A DNA stretch of 35,152 nt from Candidatus Thorarchaeota archaeon (GCA_030669595.1 DAOVDG010000007.1:1-35152), one strand, 5' to 3'. Shown: positions 7,442 through 16,424, counted from the first letter of the stretch. Notes: generated by a model from the letters alone, not told the origin. Made by a program: numbers and translations.

Positions 7442-9525
7442 AACTACTTCGTCTCGAATTGAAGAACTTCAAGCCATTTCGAAACCTCGAGCTCCCTGAG
7501 GGAGAGGGTGAATTGCCTGGTGGACTGATACTCATCCGGGGTCCGAACTCGACAGGGAAGTCTTCAATATTCGAAGGAATACTATGGGCTCTGTGGGGGC
7601 CTGATGCCGTACGTCTTACCAATGATGATATCATCAGTTTCACGTCAACTTGGTGCAAAGCGGTCTTGGTCTTTGAGGTTGCTGGGACTAGGTACAAAAT
7701 TGACCGGTCCTATAGTTCTGCAAAAGGAATGGCTGTTGTTTTGTACACGCGAATGGAGGACGCATGGAAGCGTATTGCTAACAAGAGCAAATCCGTGAGC
7801 AAGGAACTCGTGCAGATTCTGAATCTTGAATTAAAACAAGCCTTGGATACGTTGATGGTCCGTCAGGGGGAAGTGGCTGAAATCGCCGATGCCTCTGCCA
7901 CCGATCTAAGAAACCTCATAGTGAGGGTATACAACATCGGGCTATTGGACAAGATGTCAGACCATCTGAAGAACCTCGAATTGGACCTTGAAACACAGAA
8001 TAAAATCCTTCAAGATGACTACATTCGTCCTAAGCATATCGAGGAACAGATTGATGACACAAGGGAAAGAATCGAGGATTATGAACGTAGCCTTGAAAGC
8101 AACGAAGCAGAAGCCGGGGCGATCCAAGGCCATCTGAAGGAAATGCCTGATCCTGAAGGTCTTGAGGCAATACACGTATTAACTCAAGCAGTCGAGAGAA
8201 TGGAAGGAGAGCATAGCTCAAGCGTCCGTCATCGGGATTCTGATCTTGCAGATGCTGGTCTTTCATCGGCTGACGCTGAAGTTGTACGGGCACGTCTGAA
8301 AATTCTCAAGAAAGAAACCAAGCGATATGAATCCAATCGTGAGAAACTCGAGACCGAAACAACTGAAGTTGACCGCGAGCTAGGGGCAATCGCAGCAACC
8401 AAGACGGATCTCAGTGAGAAGATCGTGACTCTTGAAGGTGTTTCTGTAGATGGCGATTCAGGCGTCACTGAATGTCCAACCTGCGCAAAGCCCCTTTCCG
8501 CTGAAGAGCGCAAGAATCTACTAGTAGAATACCGCCAGACACTGAAACAGGACGAAGAAAAAGCCATGACACTCAAGGGTCGTCGTGTGGAGGTGTCGAA
8601 TGAGGTCCGTGGTTTCGAGGAGCACTTGTCTGATATTTCTAAGGCGTATGATGCAGTGTGCCGTATCAAAGAGAAACAGAAGGATGTTGATGCAGCCGAG
8701 AAACGCCTTGAGAAGCAGCGGGCGAAGCTCTTGGATGCCATCAAGAAAGCTGGGGTGACTGACATTGAGTCGCTCCTCAAGAAGCATGGAGCGAAGAGCG
8801 TCCTTGATCTTCAGCGAAGACTTGACGTACTCTCCACAAAGCTCGGTGAAATCGTGGGCCAATGCGACTCCTTCAGAAAATTCATCGATAGGGAGCAAGA
8901 CACCGTTAAGGAATTGGAAGCCAAATCCGTGAAGATGAGTGAGCTCGGTGCAGAGATAGACTCGTTGAAGAGTCTGAACGAGCATGCCAAGTATGTTAGA
9001 CTAAAGCTAGTCAGCGGCTTTGTGGCTGATTACGTGGTGCAAAAGCGATTGTTGGGCATTATCAAGGGTGCTACAAACGAATACGTTCGCGCGTTTACAA
9101 ACGATCAATATGCTGGAATTGACCTAGTTCCAACAGCTGCGCGAGGGCGTTCTGGCGCGGGATTGGCATTGAAGATACACGATCAGCGAGACAATGCCAT
9201 AAAGAAGACAACACAACTGAGCTTTGGTGACAGAACTGCCGTCAGTCTAGGGCTTCGTCTGGGCATTAGTAGGACGATGAGCTCTATTCGGCCGCTAAGG
9301 GACAGTCCTTCGCTTGCTCCTCGGATTCGATGTGTTATGCTTGACGAACCGCTTGGAGGCCTTGACACGAACCGCAGAGCCTCCGTTGTTAGTAACTTGG
9401 TGAACGACCAGAGCTTCGAACAAATTTTGCTGATAACGCACACAGACATTCAAGGCTGGGATAGTGTACCAGCCATCGAGGTTTCTAAGAGTGGATCATC
9501 TGCCACTGCGAAACTTCTCATGTAA
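7438..9525 (+). CDS. rad50: Rad50 SMC-like ATPase
   Basis: Rad50 is the ABC/SMC ATPase partner of Mre11. Seen in the protein: Walker A GPNSTGKSS (residues 35-43), coiled coil from about 165, a zinc hook Cys-Pro-Thr-Cys at 346-349, a return coiled coil to about 520, a signature motif LSFGD (594-598), Walker B VMLDEP with Asp636-Glu637, a D-loop Gly-Gly-Leu-Asp, and a switch His in LITHTD. All catalytic parts are present. At 695 residues it is shorter than most archaeal Rad50 proteins, the difference lying in the coiled-coil arms. GTG 7438 overlaps the mre11 stop and is preceded by AAGGAGG (7424-7430) at 7-nt spacing, the strongest ribosome site in the operon. Confidence 0.95.
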   Translation: MKLLRLELKNFKPFRNLELPEGEGELPGGLILIRGPNSTGKSSIFEGILWALWGPDAVRLTNDDIISFTSTWCKAVLVFEVAGTRYKIDRSYSSAKGMAVVLYTRMEDAWKRIANKSKSVSKELVQILNLELKQALDTLMVRQGEVAEIADASATDLRNLIVRVYNIGLLDKMSDHLKNLELDLETQNKILQDDYIRPKHIEEQIDDTRERIEDYERSLESNEAEAGAIQGHLKEMPDPEGLEAIHVLTQAVERMEGEHSSSVRHRDSDLADAGLSSADAEVVRARLKILKKETKRYESNREKLETETTEVDRELGAIAATKTDLSEKIVTLEGVSVDGDSGVTECPTCAKPLSAEERKNLLVEYRQTLKQDEEKAMTLKGRRVEVSNEVRGFEEHLSDISKAYDAVCRIKEKQKDVDAAEKRLEKQRAKLLDAIKKAGVTDIESLLKKHGAKSVLDLQRRLDVLSTKLGEIVGQCDSFRKFIDREQDTVKELEAKSVKMSELGAEIDSLKSLNEHAKYVRLKLVSGFVADYVVQKRLLGIIKGATNEYVRAFTNDQYAGIDLVPTAARGRSGAGLALKIHDQRDNAIKKTTQLSFGDRTAVSLGLRLGISRTMSSIRPLRDSPSLAPRIRCVMLDEPLGGLDTNRRASVVSNLVNDQSFEQILLITHTDIQGWDSVPAIEVSKSGSSATAKLLM

Positions 9526-9601
9526 CGACTCGCTTGATACAGGAGTCTGGTTCTTACTTCAATCACAAACATTATTCAGAGGTTCTGCAAGCCCTTACAA
9601 C

Positions 9602-11221
9602 ATGCGCATTGCCAAACGAGCCGAACGGTTTCTATTCTCATGGGCAGTGCGTGGACTACGTTTCTTGTTTGAGCATGTGGTCTTGATACTCATTCTTTGT
9701 TTTGCCGCTCTTGTTTGGAATCAGGTTTTTCATGCCGCAGTAGTTGACTTCACCAGCTCCACTTTCTGGAGGACTCGTGGTGTCTGGCTCGGAAACGGGG
9801 AGCTCGACCTTTTTGGCTACACTCTAGTATACCAATTCGAGGGCTACACGGACTATTCCTTCTACTACTTCCACTGGGGCAACAATATGCTCAGGGGTGT
9901 GATGCCCTATAGCCCCGGGTTCGGGTATATTGAACTAGATGGGTTTGTTAATGAGAATGGAGCTTACATCTTTCCTCCACTCACTGCCATTCTGTATGCT
10001 GTCGGTCTTATGATTCCGGTGGATGGTTGGGGAATTGGCCTTCTTCTCGCAGTCTTTGGATACCTCACTGCTTTGCCAGTATATGGAATTGCCAAGCAGC
10101 TATCAGGTAACAGACGAGTTGGCGAAGTCGCCGCTTTCACCTACCTCATGAATCCGAATGTTCTGTACCATACCACCTTTGCGTGGTTGAACACAGCACC
10201 GTTCATCTTCTTCTTTTTCTCAGGCTTCTACATGCTCACCAAGGGTAAGCGTGATGCTGCAACGCTACTCATTGTGACAGCAGCGTTATTCAAACAGACT
10301 GCGTGGTTCCTGGGCATTCCGCTTGTCATTTACTTGATCCTAAAGACGCAGTATCCCTCCAGGATAATAACATCTGCTGCAGAGAGAACGAAGGGATTCT
10401 TGGAACGCATTGCGGAACCCCTTGACATTCGTCAGTTCATGATTAGCGTCTTAATCGTATTCGCCTTTGCTGGAGCTATCATATTCCCATTCTTCATAGC
10501 GCAACCAAACATGTTGATCAATATGCGTTTGGCCATGGGAGGCTTTCCTCTCGTATCACTGACAGATCCTCCTGGCTATGGGAGTCCGATGCGGCTTCAA
10601 ATTCTAGCGGTAGTTGTGGGCATGCCCGTGCTTGCACAGATACTTGATGGGCTTGTATACTACGGCTTCTTACTCTGGTTCGGTGCGACTCTCATTGCCG
10701 GCTTCATGTTCATCCAAACGAAAGATGGTGACAAGAAGAGTTTCTATCTTCGTCGTCTACTGTTGCTCACAATGATAATGATGCTTTGGGTTCATCTAAC
10801 AGGTCCTCGTGGCGTTTACAAGTACTACTTTACTCTATTTGCTCCTTTCTTCTCAATATTCTCATCTGCGCAAATGGTCACAAGTCGTGACGAAACAGTA
10901 CCATTCTCACTGTCCATGCTTTGGCTGCCGATTGCTCTCAGTCTTATGATACTCATCCCTCCCCGAAACGTCTACCTCTTCAGCGTCATCCTGATTCTCG
11001 TTGGTTACGGCCTTGCCGATAAGATTGGCACGTTCTGGTCCTTCGTTAAGGCTCCTGGGAGGTACCTTGCTGCGCAGCTTAGTGGTCGACTACCGCGTGC
11101 TTCGTTTATTCTCAAAGACATCAAGACAAATCTCGCCGCAATCCACAGCGGAATATTCGCTACCTTTGATTACTATCTGAATGAAGATCTGACCAATACG
11201 CACTCCACAGACAACACGTGA
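9602..11221 (+). CDS. polytopic GT-C-type glycosyltransferase (GT87/PMT-like)
   Basis: This is a membrane protein of 539 residues from ATG 9602; the frame is open further upstream into rad50, but that extension is hydrophilic and overlaps another gene. I count about ten hydrophobic segments, the first at about residues 24-45. After it comes a long external loop containing Asp-Tyr-Ser-Phe-Tyr-Tyr-Phe-His-Trp and then 'LRGVMPYSPGF', the arrangement (acidic loop, then Gly-x-x-Pro-Tyr) seen in lipid-phosphate-sugar-dependent mannosyltransferases of the GT87/ArnT/PMT families. It would transfer a sugar from a polyprenyl carrier on the outer face of the membrane. It follows rad50 by 76 nt in the same direction, which may be chance. 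The exact family and substrate cannot be read. Confidence 0.7.
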   Translation: MRIAKRAERFLFSWAVRGLRFLFEHVVLILILCFAALVWNQVFHAAVVDFTSSTFWRTRGVWLGNGELDLFGYTLVYQFEGYTDYSFYYFHWGNNMLRGVMPYSPGFGYIELDGFVNENGAYIFPPLTAILYAVGLMIPVDGWGIGLLLAVFGYLTALPVYGIAKQLSGNRRVGEVAAFTYLMNPNVLYHTTFAWLNTAPFIFFFFSGFYMLTKGKRDAATLLIVTAALFKQTAWFLGIPLVIYLILKTQYPSRIITSAAERTKGFLERIAEPLDIRQFMISVLIVFAFAGAIIFPFFIAQPNMLINMRLAMGGFPLVSLTDPPGYGSPMRLQILAVVVGMPVLAQILDGLVYYGFLLWFGATLIAGFMFIQTKDGDKKSFYLRRLLLLTMIMMLWVHLTGPRGVYKYYFTLFAPFFSIFSSAQMVTSRDETVPFSLSMLWLPIALSLMILIPPRNVYLFSVILILVGYGLADKIGTFWSFVKAPGRYLAAQLSGRLPRASFILKDIKTNLAAIHSGIFATFDYYLNEDLTNTHSTDNT

Positions 11222-11224
11222 AAA

Positions 11225-12391
11225 CTACTGCCCGAGATCTTTGAGTTCTTTCTTCTTCACTTTTAGATGCTTCTTCAAGTTCTGCAGACGAGTATCGAGT
11301 TTCTTGACCTGTTCATCATAGGTTTCATTCGCCATTTTTCCTGAGGAGTGCCTTTGGTCGACGTGATCTTTCAGCTGTTGTATGGACTTGACTTCTTGCT
11401 GGAGTGCCTTGATGTCCGCCCGTAAATCTACTTCTTGATTCTCTTCTAGAGTCTTGAATTGCTTGGTTGGTATCATTACTCCAAGCTGCTGTTGTGTCTT
11501 CTCTGCAAAATCCTGGAACTGGTTGCGCAGCATCTCTACGTTGCCGTCGACTCCTCTGACTTGCTCTCCTACTTTTTCAATGTCTTTCTGAAGGTCAAAT
11601 ACCGCGTTGACGAGCCTTCGAAGAGTACCCTCCAGCTCGTCGAGCTTTGCAGGTGAAGCCTCTGTAGCGGGCGTACCTTTCTTGGACTTGGCCTTGGCAA
11701 CCTTGCTTGGTTTGGCCAATCTGACATCTCCACTGAGCCATTTTATTGCATTGATTGCAAATGTCTTATTTCCAGCATGCTTTAGCCCGCCCCCTTTTCG
11801 GAATATCTCGTAGCTGCCGGAGCAGATGACTCGCCCCTTCCCATATTCGGCGGCGGCAATTACGGGTTGATTTGCTGGGTCCGCCATTTCAGATGAAGAT
11901 GCCAATACCACTGCGCTCCCTGACACCTTCAGTGAGCACCCAGACGGGTATAGAAGGTCTTGAACATCTTCAGTGCACGGATTTGCAATAAGATTGCTGA
12001 CAAACGGCATTGTGGGCAAACCGGCGTTATTTCTCTCATCCTTTACAGCTGTATTGTCAAACTCAATGCCAAAGGTCTTGGACAGCTTGCTGAGATTGTT
12101 CATTAGGCCACGGTCTCCGCCCGACAGTGAGAGCAGGAACAGCCCACCGCCAGCTTTTACATAGTGCGTTAGAACATCTATCTCTGCAGGCCGCAGCTTG
12201 GAGCTGTTTGGACATCCAAAGACCAACACCTCTGCATCTTTGATTTTCTTGGCCAGTATCATGAACTCCGTATATGGTTCTGCGTCGAAGTCATTGTCTG
12301 TGAGAAGATTACCAAGTGTAGAATATGTGGTGTCTAGTCTTCCACGTTCGTTCTGTGTTTGGTCAAAGAAGACCCTTATTCTCCTGCTCAA
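11225..12391 (-). CDS. GIFT-like (IFT52 N-terminal-like) domain protein with coiled-coil tail
   Basis: The protein has 388 residues and starts at TTG 12391, preceded by AGGTGG at 6-nt spacing. Residues 1-225 form a glutamine-amidotransferase-like Rossmann domain of the DUF4350/GldG/GIFT type: opening RVFFDQTQNERGRL, an 'LVFGCPNSSKLRPAEID' strand-turn-helix, a 'YVKAGGGLFLLSLSGGDRG' glycine-rich turn, a 'FGIEFDNTAVKDE' segment and a late 'EYGKGRVICSGS'. This order matches the N-terminal GIFT domain of the ciliary protein IFT52 and related bacterial ABC-transport accessory proteins. A Lys/Ala/Ser-rich linker (about 226-255) leads to a long coiled coil (255-388) with heptad-like Leu/Val spacing. 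No catalytic Cys-His-Glu triad is apparent, so a binding role is likely. The gene is convergent with the glycosyltransferase (3-nt gap). Confidence 0.65.
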   Translation of the reverse strand: MSRRIRVFFDQTQNERGRLDTTYSTLGNLLTDNDFDAEPYTEFMILAKKIKDAEVLVFGCPNSSKLRPAEIDVLTHYVKAGGGLFLLSLSGGDRGLMNNLSKLSKTFGIEFDNTAVKDERNNAGLPTMPFVSNLIANPCTEDVQDLLYPSGCSLKVSGSAVVLASSSEMADPANQPVIAAAEYGKGRVICSGSYEIFRKGGGLKHAGNKTFAINAIKWLSGDVRLAKPSKVAKAKSKKGTPATEASPAKLDELEGTLRRLVNAVFDLQKDIEKVGEQVRGVDGNVEMLRNQFQDFAEKTQQQLGVMIPTKQFKTLEENQEVDLRADIKALQQEVKSIQQLKDHVDQRHSSGKMANETYDEQVKKLDTRLQNLKKHLKVKKKELKDLGQ

Positions 12392-12475
12392 CTGGAACCA
12401 CCTGTGAAGTCAAGTTGGGATTATGAGATGTGCGCTAATGAGGCTTGTGCGCGTGTCTTTGTACAAATTTCGAAC

Positions 12476-12483
12476 AATTTATC
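12476..12483 (+). promoter_or_regulatory. TATA-like element of the HIT gene
   Basis: AATTTATC at 12476-12483 lies about 30 nt before the ATG at 12510, the spacing expected if transcription begins within a few bases of the start codon. No Shine-Dalgarno sequence precedes that ATG, consistent with a short-leader or leaderless mRNA and with placing the start there rather than at an upstream in-frame ATG. Confidence 0.45.
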
Positions 12484-12509
12484 TCAAGCTCCCACAGTCA
12501 GTAGCCAAT

Positions 12510-12962
12510 ATGGGCGACAATGAATCCTGCCTTTTCTGCAAGATAGCCCGTGGTGATATACCCGCGTCTATTATTTTCGAAGATAAATTGACGATGGCCT
12601 TCATGGACATATTCCCCATTAGCAAAGGGCACTGCTTACTTATTCCAAAGCAGCACTATGAGAACATGCTGTACGTTGATACCAAAGTCGCTAAGCATCT
12701 TGCTGTGCGTCTGGCGGAGTTGACCCGCAAGGTGCACTCAGCATTTGAGCCAGATGGCATAATCAATGTGATTGCCAACGGGGTTGGCGCGGGACAAGAG
12801 GTTCCCCATCTACATATTCACGTGATACCTAGGAACGAAGGCGATAGATTTGGTTTCATGTTTCCAGACGACTACCGTGAGGAGATGGCTCCGCGCGATG
12901 AGCTTGACGGTGTTGCCGAAACCATCCGGGCACAAACTGACCTGCTTGGTTCGAAACAATGA
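12510..12962 (+). CDS. HIT-family nucleotide hydrolase/transferase
   Basis: Histidine-triad proteins of the Hint/HinT branch hydrolyse nucleoside phosphoramidates and related AMP-linked substrates. The 150-residue protein has the family plan: N-terminal Cys-Leu-Phe-Cys-Lys-Ile with Ile-Pro-Ala-x-Ile-Ile-Phe-Glu-Asp, the 'FMDIFPISKGHCLLIPKQH' strand pair, an Asn-Gly-x-Gly-Ala-Gly-Gln-Glu-Val loop, and the catalytic triad HLHIHVIPR. The Cys pair may bind zinc together with a downstream His, as in Hint-type members. An in-frame ATG at 12423 would add 29 basic residues, but the MGDNESC start at 12510 fits both the family length and the TATA spacing. It is convergent with the PPC-domain gene. Confidence 0.9.
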   Translation: MGDNESCLFCKIARGDIPASIIFEDKLTMAFMDIFPISKGHCLLIPKQHYENMLYVDTKVAKHLAVRLAELTRKVHSAFEPDGIINVIANGVGAGQEVPHLHIHVIPRNEGDRFGFMFPDDYREEMAPRDELDGVAETIRAQTDLLGSKQ

Positions 12963-12975
12963 ACAGCCTAGGAGT

Positions 12976-13470
12976 TTACTTGATATCAAGCAGATTCAGA
13001 CCGGTCGCTTCATCTCTGGCTCGCCTGACATCTTCGTCCATTTCCGTGATGATTAATTCTATTGTGACAGACACTTCGCACCCTGGCATGAGATGGCCTC
13101 CATAGCACCTACCGTCTTGATTTGCAACAACCATGTGAGCATGTACAATAAGCCCCCCCTCATGTGTGGATGCGATGTTTCCCATACAAGATACAACTTC
13201 AAGGTCTTCCTCCACAGTGAATGTCTTGTATTCCATGTTCCCTCTATCAAAAAACCCCAGGCTGGCCATTGATACTGCTCCTATCAAGGTCAGTTGACCT
13301 GCTCGAACGCCATGTTCCGAAGAAATGGCTTCAATCGTCCTTAGAATGTCTTCGCCGGGCTCCATGCGCGCGAAGATAACTCGTTTCGCTTTAGTAGTGA
13401 GTGAGCGCACCATGTGCCTGCAAAAGGGCGGCTTCTCATAAGAACTGCTCGGAATGTATTTCTGGTTCAT
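12976..13470 (-). CDS. PPC/DUF296-domain protein
   Basis: The protein has 164 residues. The PPC (DUF296) fold is recognisable by the opening 'VIFARMEPGEDILRTIE', the 'LIGAVSMASLGFFDR' segment and the late 'VHAHMVVANQDGRCYGGHLMPGCEV' region, whose three His residues are the usual trimer metal site. Archaeal and bacterial stand-alone PPC proteins are trimers of unknown biochemical role; in plants the domain is attached to AT-hook DNA-binding motifs, which are absent here. The start could be ATG 13470 or the internal ATG 13413 (residue 20), which would remove a short basic leader; neither has a clear Shine-Dalgarno. It is divergent from the polymerase gene with only 42 nt between them. Confidence 0.82.
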   Translation of the reverse strand: MNQKYIPSSSYEKPPFCRHMVRSLTTKAKRVIFARMEPGEDILRTIEAISSEHGVRAGQLTLIGAVSMASLGFFDRGNMEYKTFTVEEDLEVVSCMGNIASTHEGGLIVHAHMVVANQDGRCYGGHLMPGCEVSVTIELIITEMDEDVRRARDEATGLNLLDIK

Positions 13471-13512
13471 TGGAAGTGCTTATCAGGATTCAATAGCCCA
13501 CCTATGGAGTGA

Positions 13513-16323
13513 GTGACTTTGGTGAATGACGAGAGATCTGAGGATGAAAATCAGTCCACTTTGGATGATTACTTCGGTGGTCATGAAAATTCCGGTACAG
13601 AAGTAACGCCAGATGTTATTGTCAAGAACGCATCGCAACCCAGAAAAATCTCCGTCAATGCAAGTGTTGAACGCTCAAGCAACGTTAAGCACACTCCATC
13701 TAATGATGAAAAGGAAAAAGCACCGGCAGCTGTAGGCAAGGTCAAACAACTTCACGAAGTTAGCCACCGCGATATGCCAAAGGATCTTCCGCCCTCGTTC
13801 CTTCTTTCTATTGACTACGATCGGGACACGAACAAGGCCATTGCTAGCCTCTACAATCCCGAAACAAAGAAGATCCATTTCTGGACTGATAATAGCGGGC
13901 ACAAGCCGTATATGTACACAGACCTGTCACAACAGGAAGTCGAGAAGATAAATGGAATTCGACGTCATCCTGGTTTCATACGCACCGAAGCAGTCAAGCT
14001 CACTGATTTGCTCCGTGATAAGCAGGTCGCTATGACCAAGGTAATAGCTAATGATCCCCTCAGCATTGGTGGTCGCCCAGATTCGATGAGAGAGAGCTTG
14101 CGAATCAATGAAGTGAATCATGCCTGGGAAGCCAACATCCGATATCACCATACGTACACCTACGATACGAGATTTGTTTCCGGTCTCAGCTATCGGATTG
14201 AGAATGGAAATCTTGTGGCCAGCACCCGGGAGATCGATAAGAGCACCATGAAGGAGTTCAAGAGAACCATTCCGGGTTCGGAAGGTATTGAGAAACTCAT
14301 CGAAACCTACGCTCCCATGTTCTTTGGTGAGGTTCCTGACATTCGGCGGATTGCCCTAGATATCGAAGTCTATGCTCCTGTCAAAAACAGAATACCAGAC
14401 GCGCGGACGGCCCCCAGCAGGGTCACAGCAATCGGTCTCTCTGACAATGAAGGTTACAGCACGTGCTTCGTTCTCAAGAGAAAAGGACATCCCAAAGGCA
14501 AGAAGAGGGATGATTTTCCAAAGGGTCTTGAGATCGTGTATTTCGATGACGAGGCAGAGATGCTTGTAAAGGCATTCGAAGTCATTAATGATTATCCAAT
14601 CGTTCTGACTTTTGTGGGAGATGCCTTCGACCTGAATTACCTCTATCATCGGGCTCAGCGATTGAGGGTCGACTTGGAAACGTACTGCCCCATCAGAATG
14701 AATCGCGCAAATGACACCGCATTCCTTCGTAGCGGAATCCACGTGGATCTCTATAGGTTCCTCAAGAACCCCTCCATCCGACTCTATGCTATGTCAGGTG
14801 CTTATGATCGGTCGAACCTAGATACGATTGCACAAGGCCTTCTAGGCAAAGGAAAACTCGAACTCACCACTGACATCTCATCTCTTCCCTATTATGAGCT
14901 GGCACAGTACTGTTGGCGTGACGCTAACATAACATTGGACCTGACAAAATTCGATGAAAACCTACTCCTCCGATTGATTGTCTTATTGATGCGCATATCC
15001 CGCTTATCGATGGAGGATGTGACGCGTCTGGGCATTTCCTCTTGGATTCAGTCTCTATTCAGACAAGAACACCGTTCTCGGGGGGCTCTAATCCCTCGAC
15101 AGTCGGACATAGAGGCTGCCAAATCTGCGGAAGCACATACTGAGGCTATGATAAAGGACAAGGCCTTCAAGGGTGCAATTGTAATCGACCCGATTGCGGG
15201 AGTTCACTTCAATGCCACCGTGCTTGATTTCGCAAGTCTATATCCGACGATTATGAAGCGGCATAACATCAGCTATGAAACAGTCGATTGCCCGCATGAA
15301 GAATGCAGGGTTGCGACAGATAACAAAGTTCCTGAAACAGGTCATTGGACCTGCAAGAAGCGTACAGGCATGATTAGCGAAATCATTGGCTTCTTCAGAG
15401 ATACCAGAGTGATGTGGTTCAAGGCGAAGAGCAAGGATAAGTCATTGGATGAGAAAACCCGGACCTGGTATAGCGTCGTTGAGAAGGCTCTCAAGGTGTA
15501 TGTCAATGCTTCCTATGGTGTCACCGGAGCTCGGCACTTTGAGCTGTTTTGCATGCCAGCAGCTGAGAGCGTTACGGCCTATGGACGAAATGCCATCATA
15601 CGAGCAAAAGAAAAAGCTGAGTCCATGGGTGTAAGAGTACTATATGGGGACACAGACTCCGTATTTCTGGATAGTCCATCCAAGGAACAGCAAGAGGAGC
15701 TTGTGAAGTGGTCTCAGGAGGAGCTTGGAATCGATCTGGAAGTGGAGAAAACCTACAAGTACGTGGCTCTCTCTGAACGCAAGAAGAACTACATTGGCGT
15801 CTACTCCACTGGATACGTTGAGGTGAAAGGCCTAAGCGGCAAGAAGAGAAACACGCCTAGTTTCATCCAGGAAGCGTTTCAGGAGATGCTAACGGTACTT
15901 AGCAAGGTGGACAATCTCGAAGGATTTGAAGCAGCAAAAGACGAGATTCGTGCGATTGTAAACACAGTCATTGACCGGTTGGAGGGCAAAGCCGATTCCT
16001 TCACTCCAGATGACTTGGCATTCCGCGTCCAGTTGACCAAACGACTCAATCAATACGGGAAGACCACACCTCAGCATGTTCGCGCAGCCCACATGCTTGA
16101 AGATGCCGGATATGATGTACCACCTGGTACAATAGTTGAGTACATTAAGACCAAGGGCAATGGAGGCGTATTGCCGATTGAACTTGCAAAGGAAAAGAGC
16201 TACTGGCTGGATACGGACAAATACACCGACACACTGAGGTCAGTCTTCGGGCAGGTACTTGATTCGGTGGGCATCGATTTCGAGGAGCTTCTAGGATTCA
16301 CGACCCTTGACCAGTTCTTCTGA
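13513..16323 (+). CDS. polB: family B DNA polymerase (PolB1-like) with terminal PIP boxes
   Basis: A replicative-type B-family polymerase of 936 residues. Exonuclease motifs: Exo I Asp283-Ile-Glu285; Exo II with Asp373 but Val368 where Asn is usual; Exo III Tyr466-x3-Asp470. Polymerase motifs: A DFASLYPTI (Asp572), B KALKVYVNASYG, C YGDTDS (711-716), so synthesis should be intact. Between motifs A and B is a Cys-containing insertion ending in 'GHWTCKK', typical of B1-type enzymes. A canonical PCNA-interacting box QSTLDDYF lies at residues 14-21 in a disordered, charged N-terminal extension (1-90), and FTTLDQFF forms the extreme C-terminus. The start is uncertain: GGAG at 13506-13509 is too near GTG 13513 but suits TTG 13519 or GTG 13522; all three keep the PIP box. 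Confidence 0.93.
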   Translation: MTLVNDERSEDENQSTLDDYFGGHENSGTEVTPDVIVKNASQPRKISVNASVERSSNVKHTPSNDEKEKAPAAVGKVKQLHEVSHRDMPKDLPPSFLLSIDYDRDTNKAIASLYNPETKKIHFWTDNSGHKPYMYTDLSQQEVEKINGIRRHPGFIRTEAVKLTDLLRDKQVAMTKVIANDPLSIGGRPDSMRESLRINEVNHAWEANIRYHHTYTYDTRFVSGLSYRIENGNLVASTREIDKSTMKEFKRTIPGSEGIEKLIETYAPMFFGEVPDIRRIALDIEVYAPVKNRIPDARTAPSRVTAIGLSDNEGYSTCFVLKRKGHPKGKKRDDFPKGLEIVYFDDEAEMLVKAFEVINDYPIVLTFVGDAFDLNYLYHRAQRLRVDLETYCPIRMNRANDTAFLRSGIHVDLYRFLKNPSIRLYAMSGAYDRSNLDTIAQGLLGKGKLELTTDISSLPYYELAQYCWRDANITLDLTKFDENLLLRLIVLLMRISRLSMEDVTRLGISSWIQSLFRQEHRSRGALIPRQSDIEAAKSAEAHTEAMIKDKAFKGAIVIDPIAGVHFNATVLDFASLYPTIMKRHNISYETVDCPHEECRVATDNKVPETGHWTCKKRTGMISEIIGFFRDTRVMWFKAKSKDKSLDEKTRTWYSVVEKALKVYVNASYGVTGARHFELFCMPAAESVTAYGRNAIIRAKEKAESMGVRVLYGDTDSVFLDSPSKEQQEELVKWSQEELGIDLEVEKTYKYVALSERKKNYIGVYSTGYVEVKGLSGKKRNTPSFIQEAFQEMLTVLSKVDNLEGFEAAKDEIRAIVNTVIDRLEGKADSFTPDDLAFRVQLTKRLNQYGKTTPQHVRAAHMLEDAGYDVPPGTIVEYIKTKGNGGVLPIELAKEKSYWLDTDKYTDTLRSVFGQVLDSVGIDFEELLGFTTLDQFF

Positions 16324-16377
16324 TGACAACTCGATAGGAGCAGTTGTAGTTACATTAAATATCGTTCGAGAAGTGAG

Positions 16378-16424
16378 TATATAATAACACACGCGTTGAT
16401 AGTCCCTCTAGGAAATTCTTATAG
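16378..16424 (+). promoter_or_regulatory. TATA-like elements upstream of the TIM-barrel gene
   Basis: TATATAATA at 16378-16386 and TTCTTATAG at 16416-16424 are the two best TATA-like sequences in the 173-nt gap after polB. The second predicts a start near 16447 and a leader of about 50 nt. A small stem (AGCGG 16429-16433 with CCGCT 16438-16442) follows and may be incidental. Confidence 0.35.

Noticed and set aside
8229-8780. 183-codon open frame opposite rad50
   Set aside because: Ser/Arg-rich composition typical of the antisense frame of a coiled-coil gene; rad50 is intact on the other strand.
9464-9601. 46-residue N-terminal extension of the glycosyltransferase overlapping rad50
   Set aside because: Hydrophilic, lies in the rad50 3' end, and ATG 9602 sits just before the first membrane helix; treated as non-coding in this frame.
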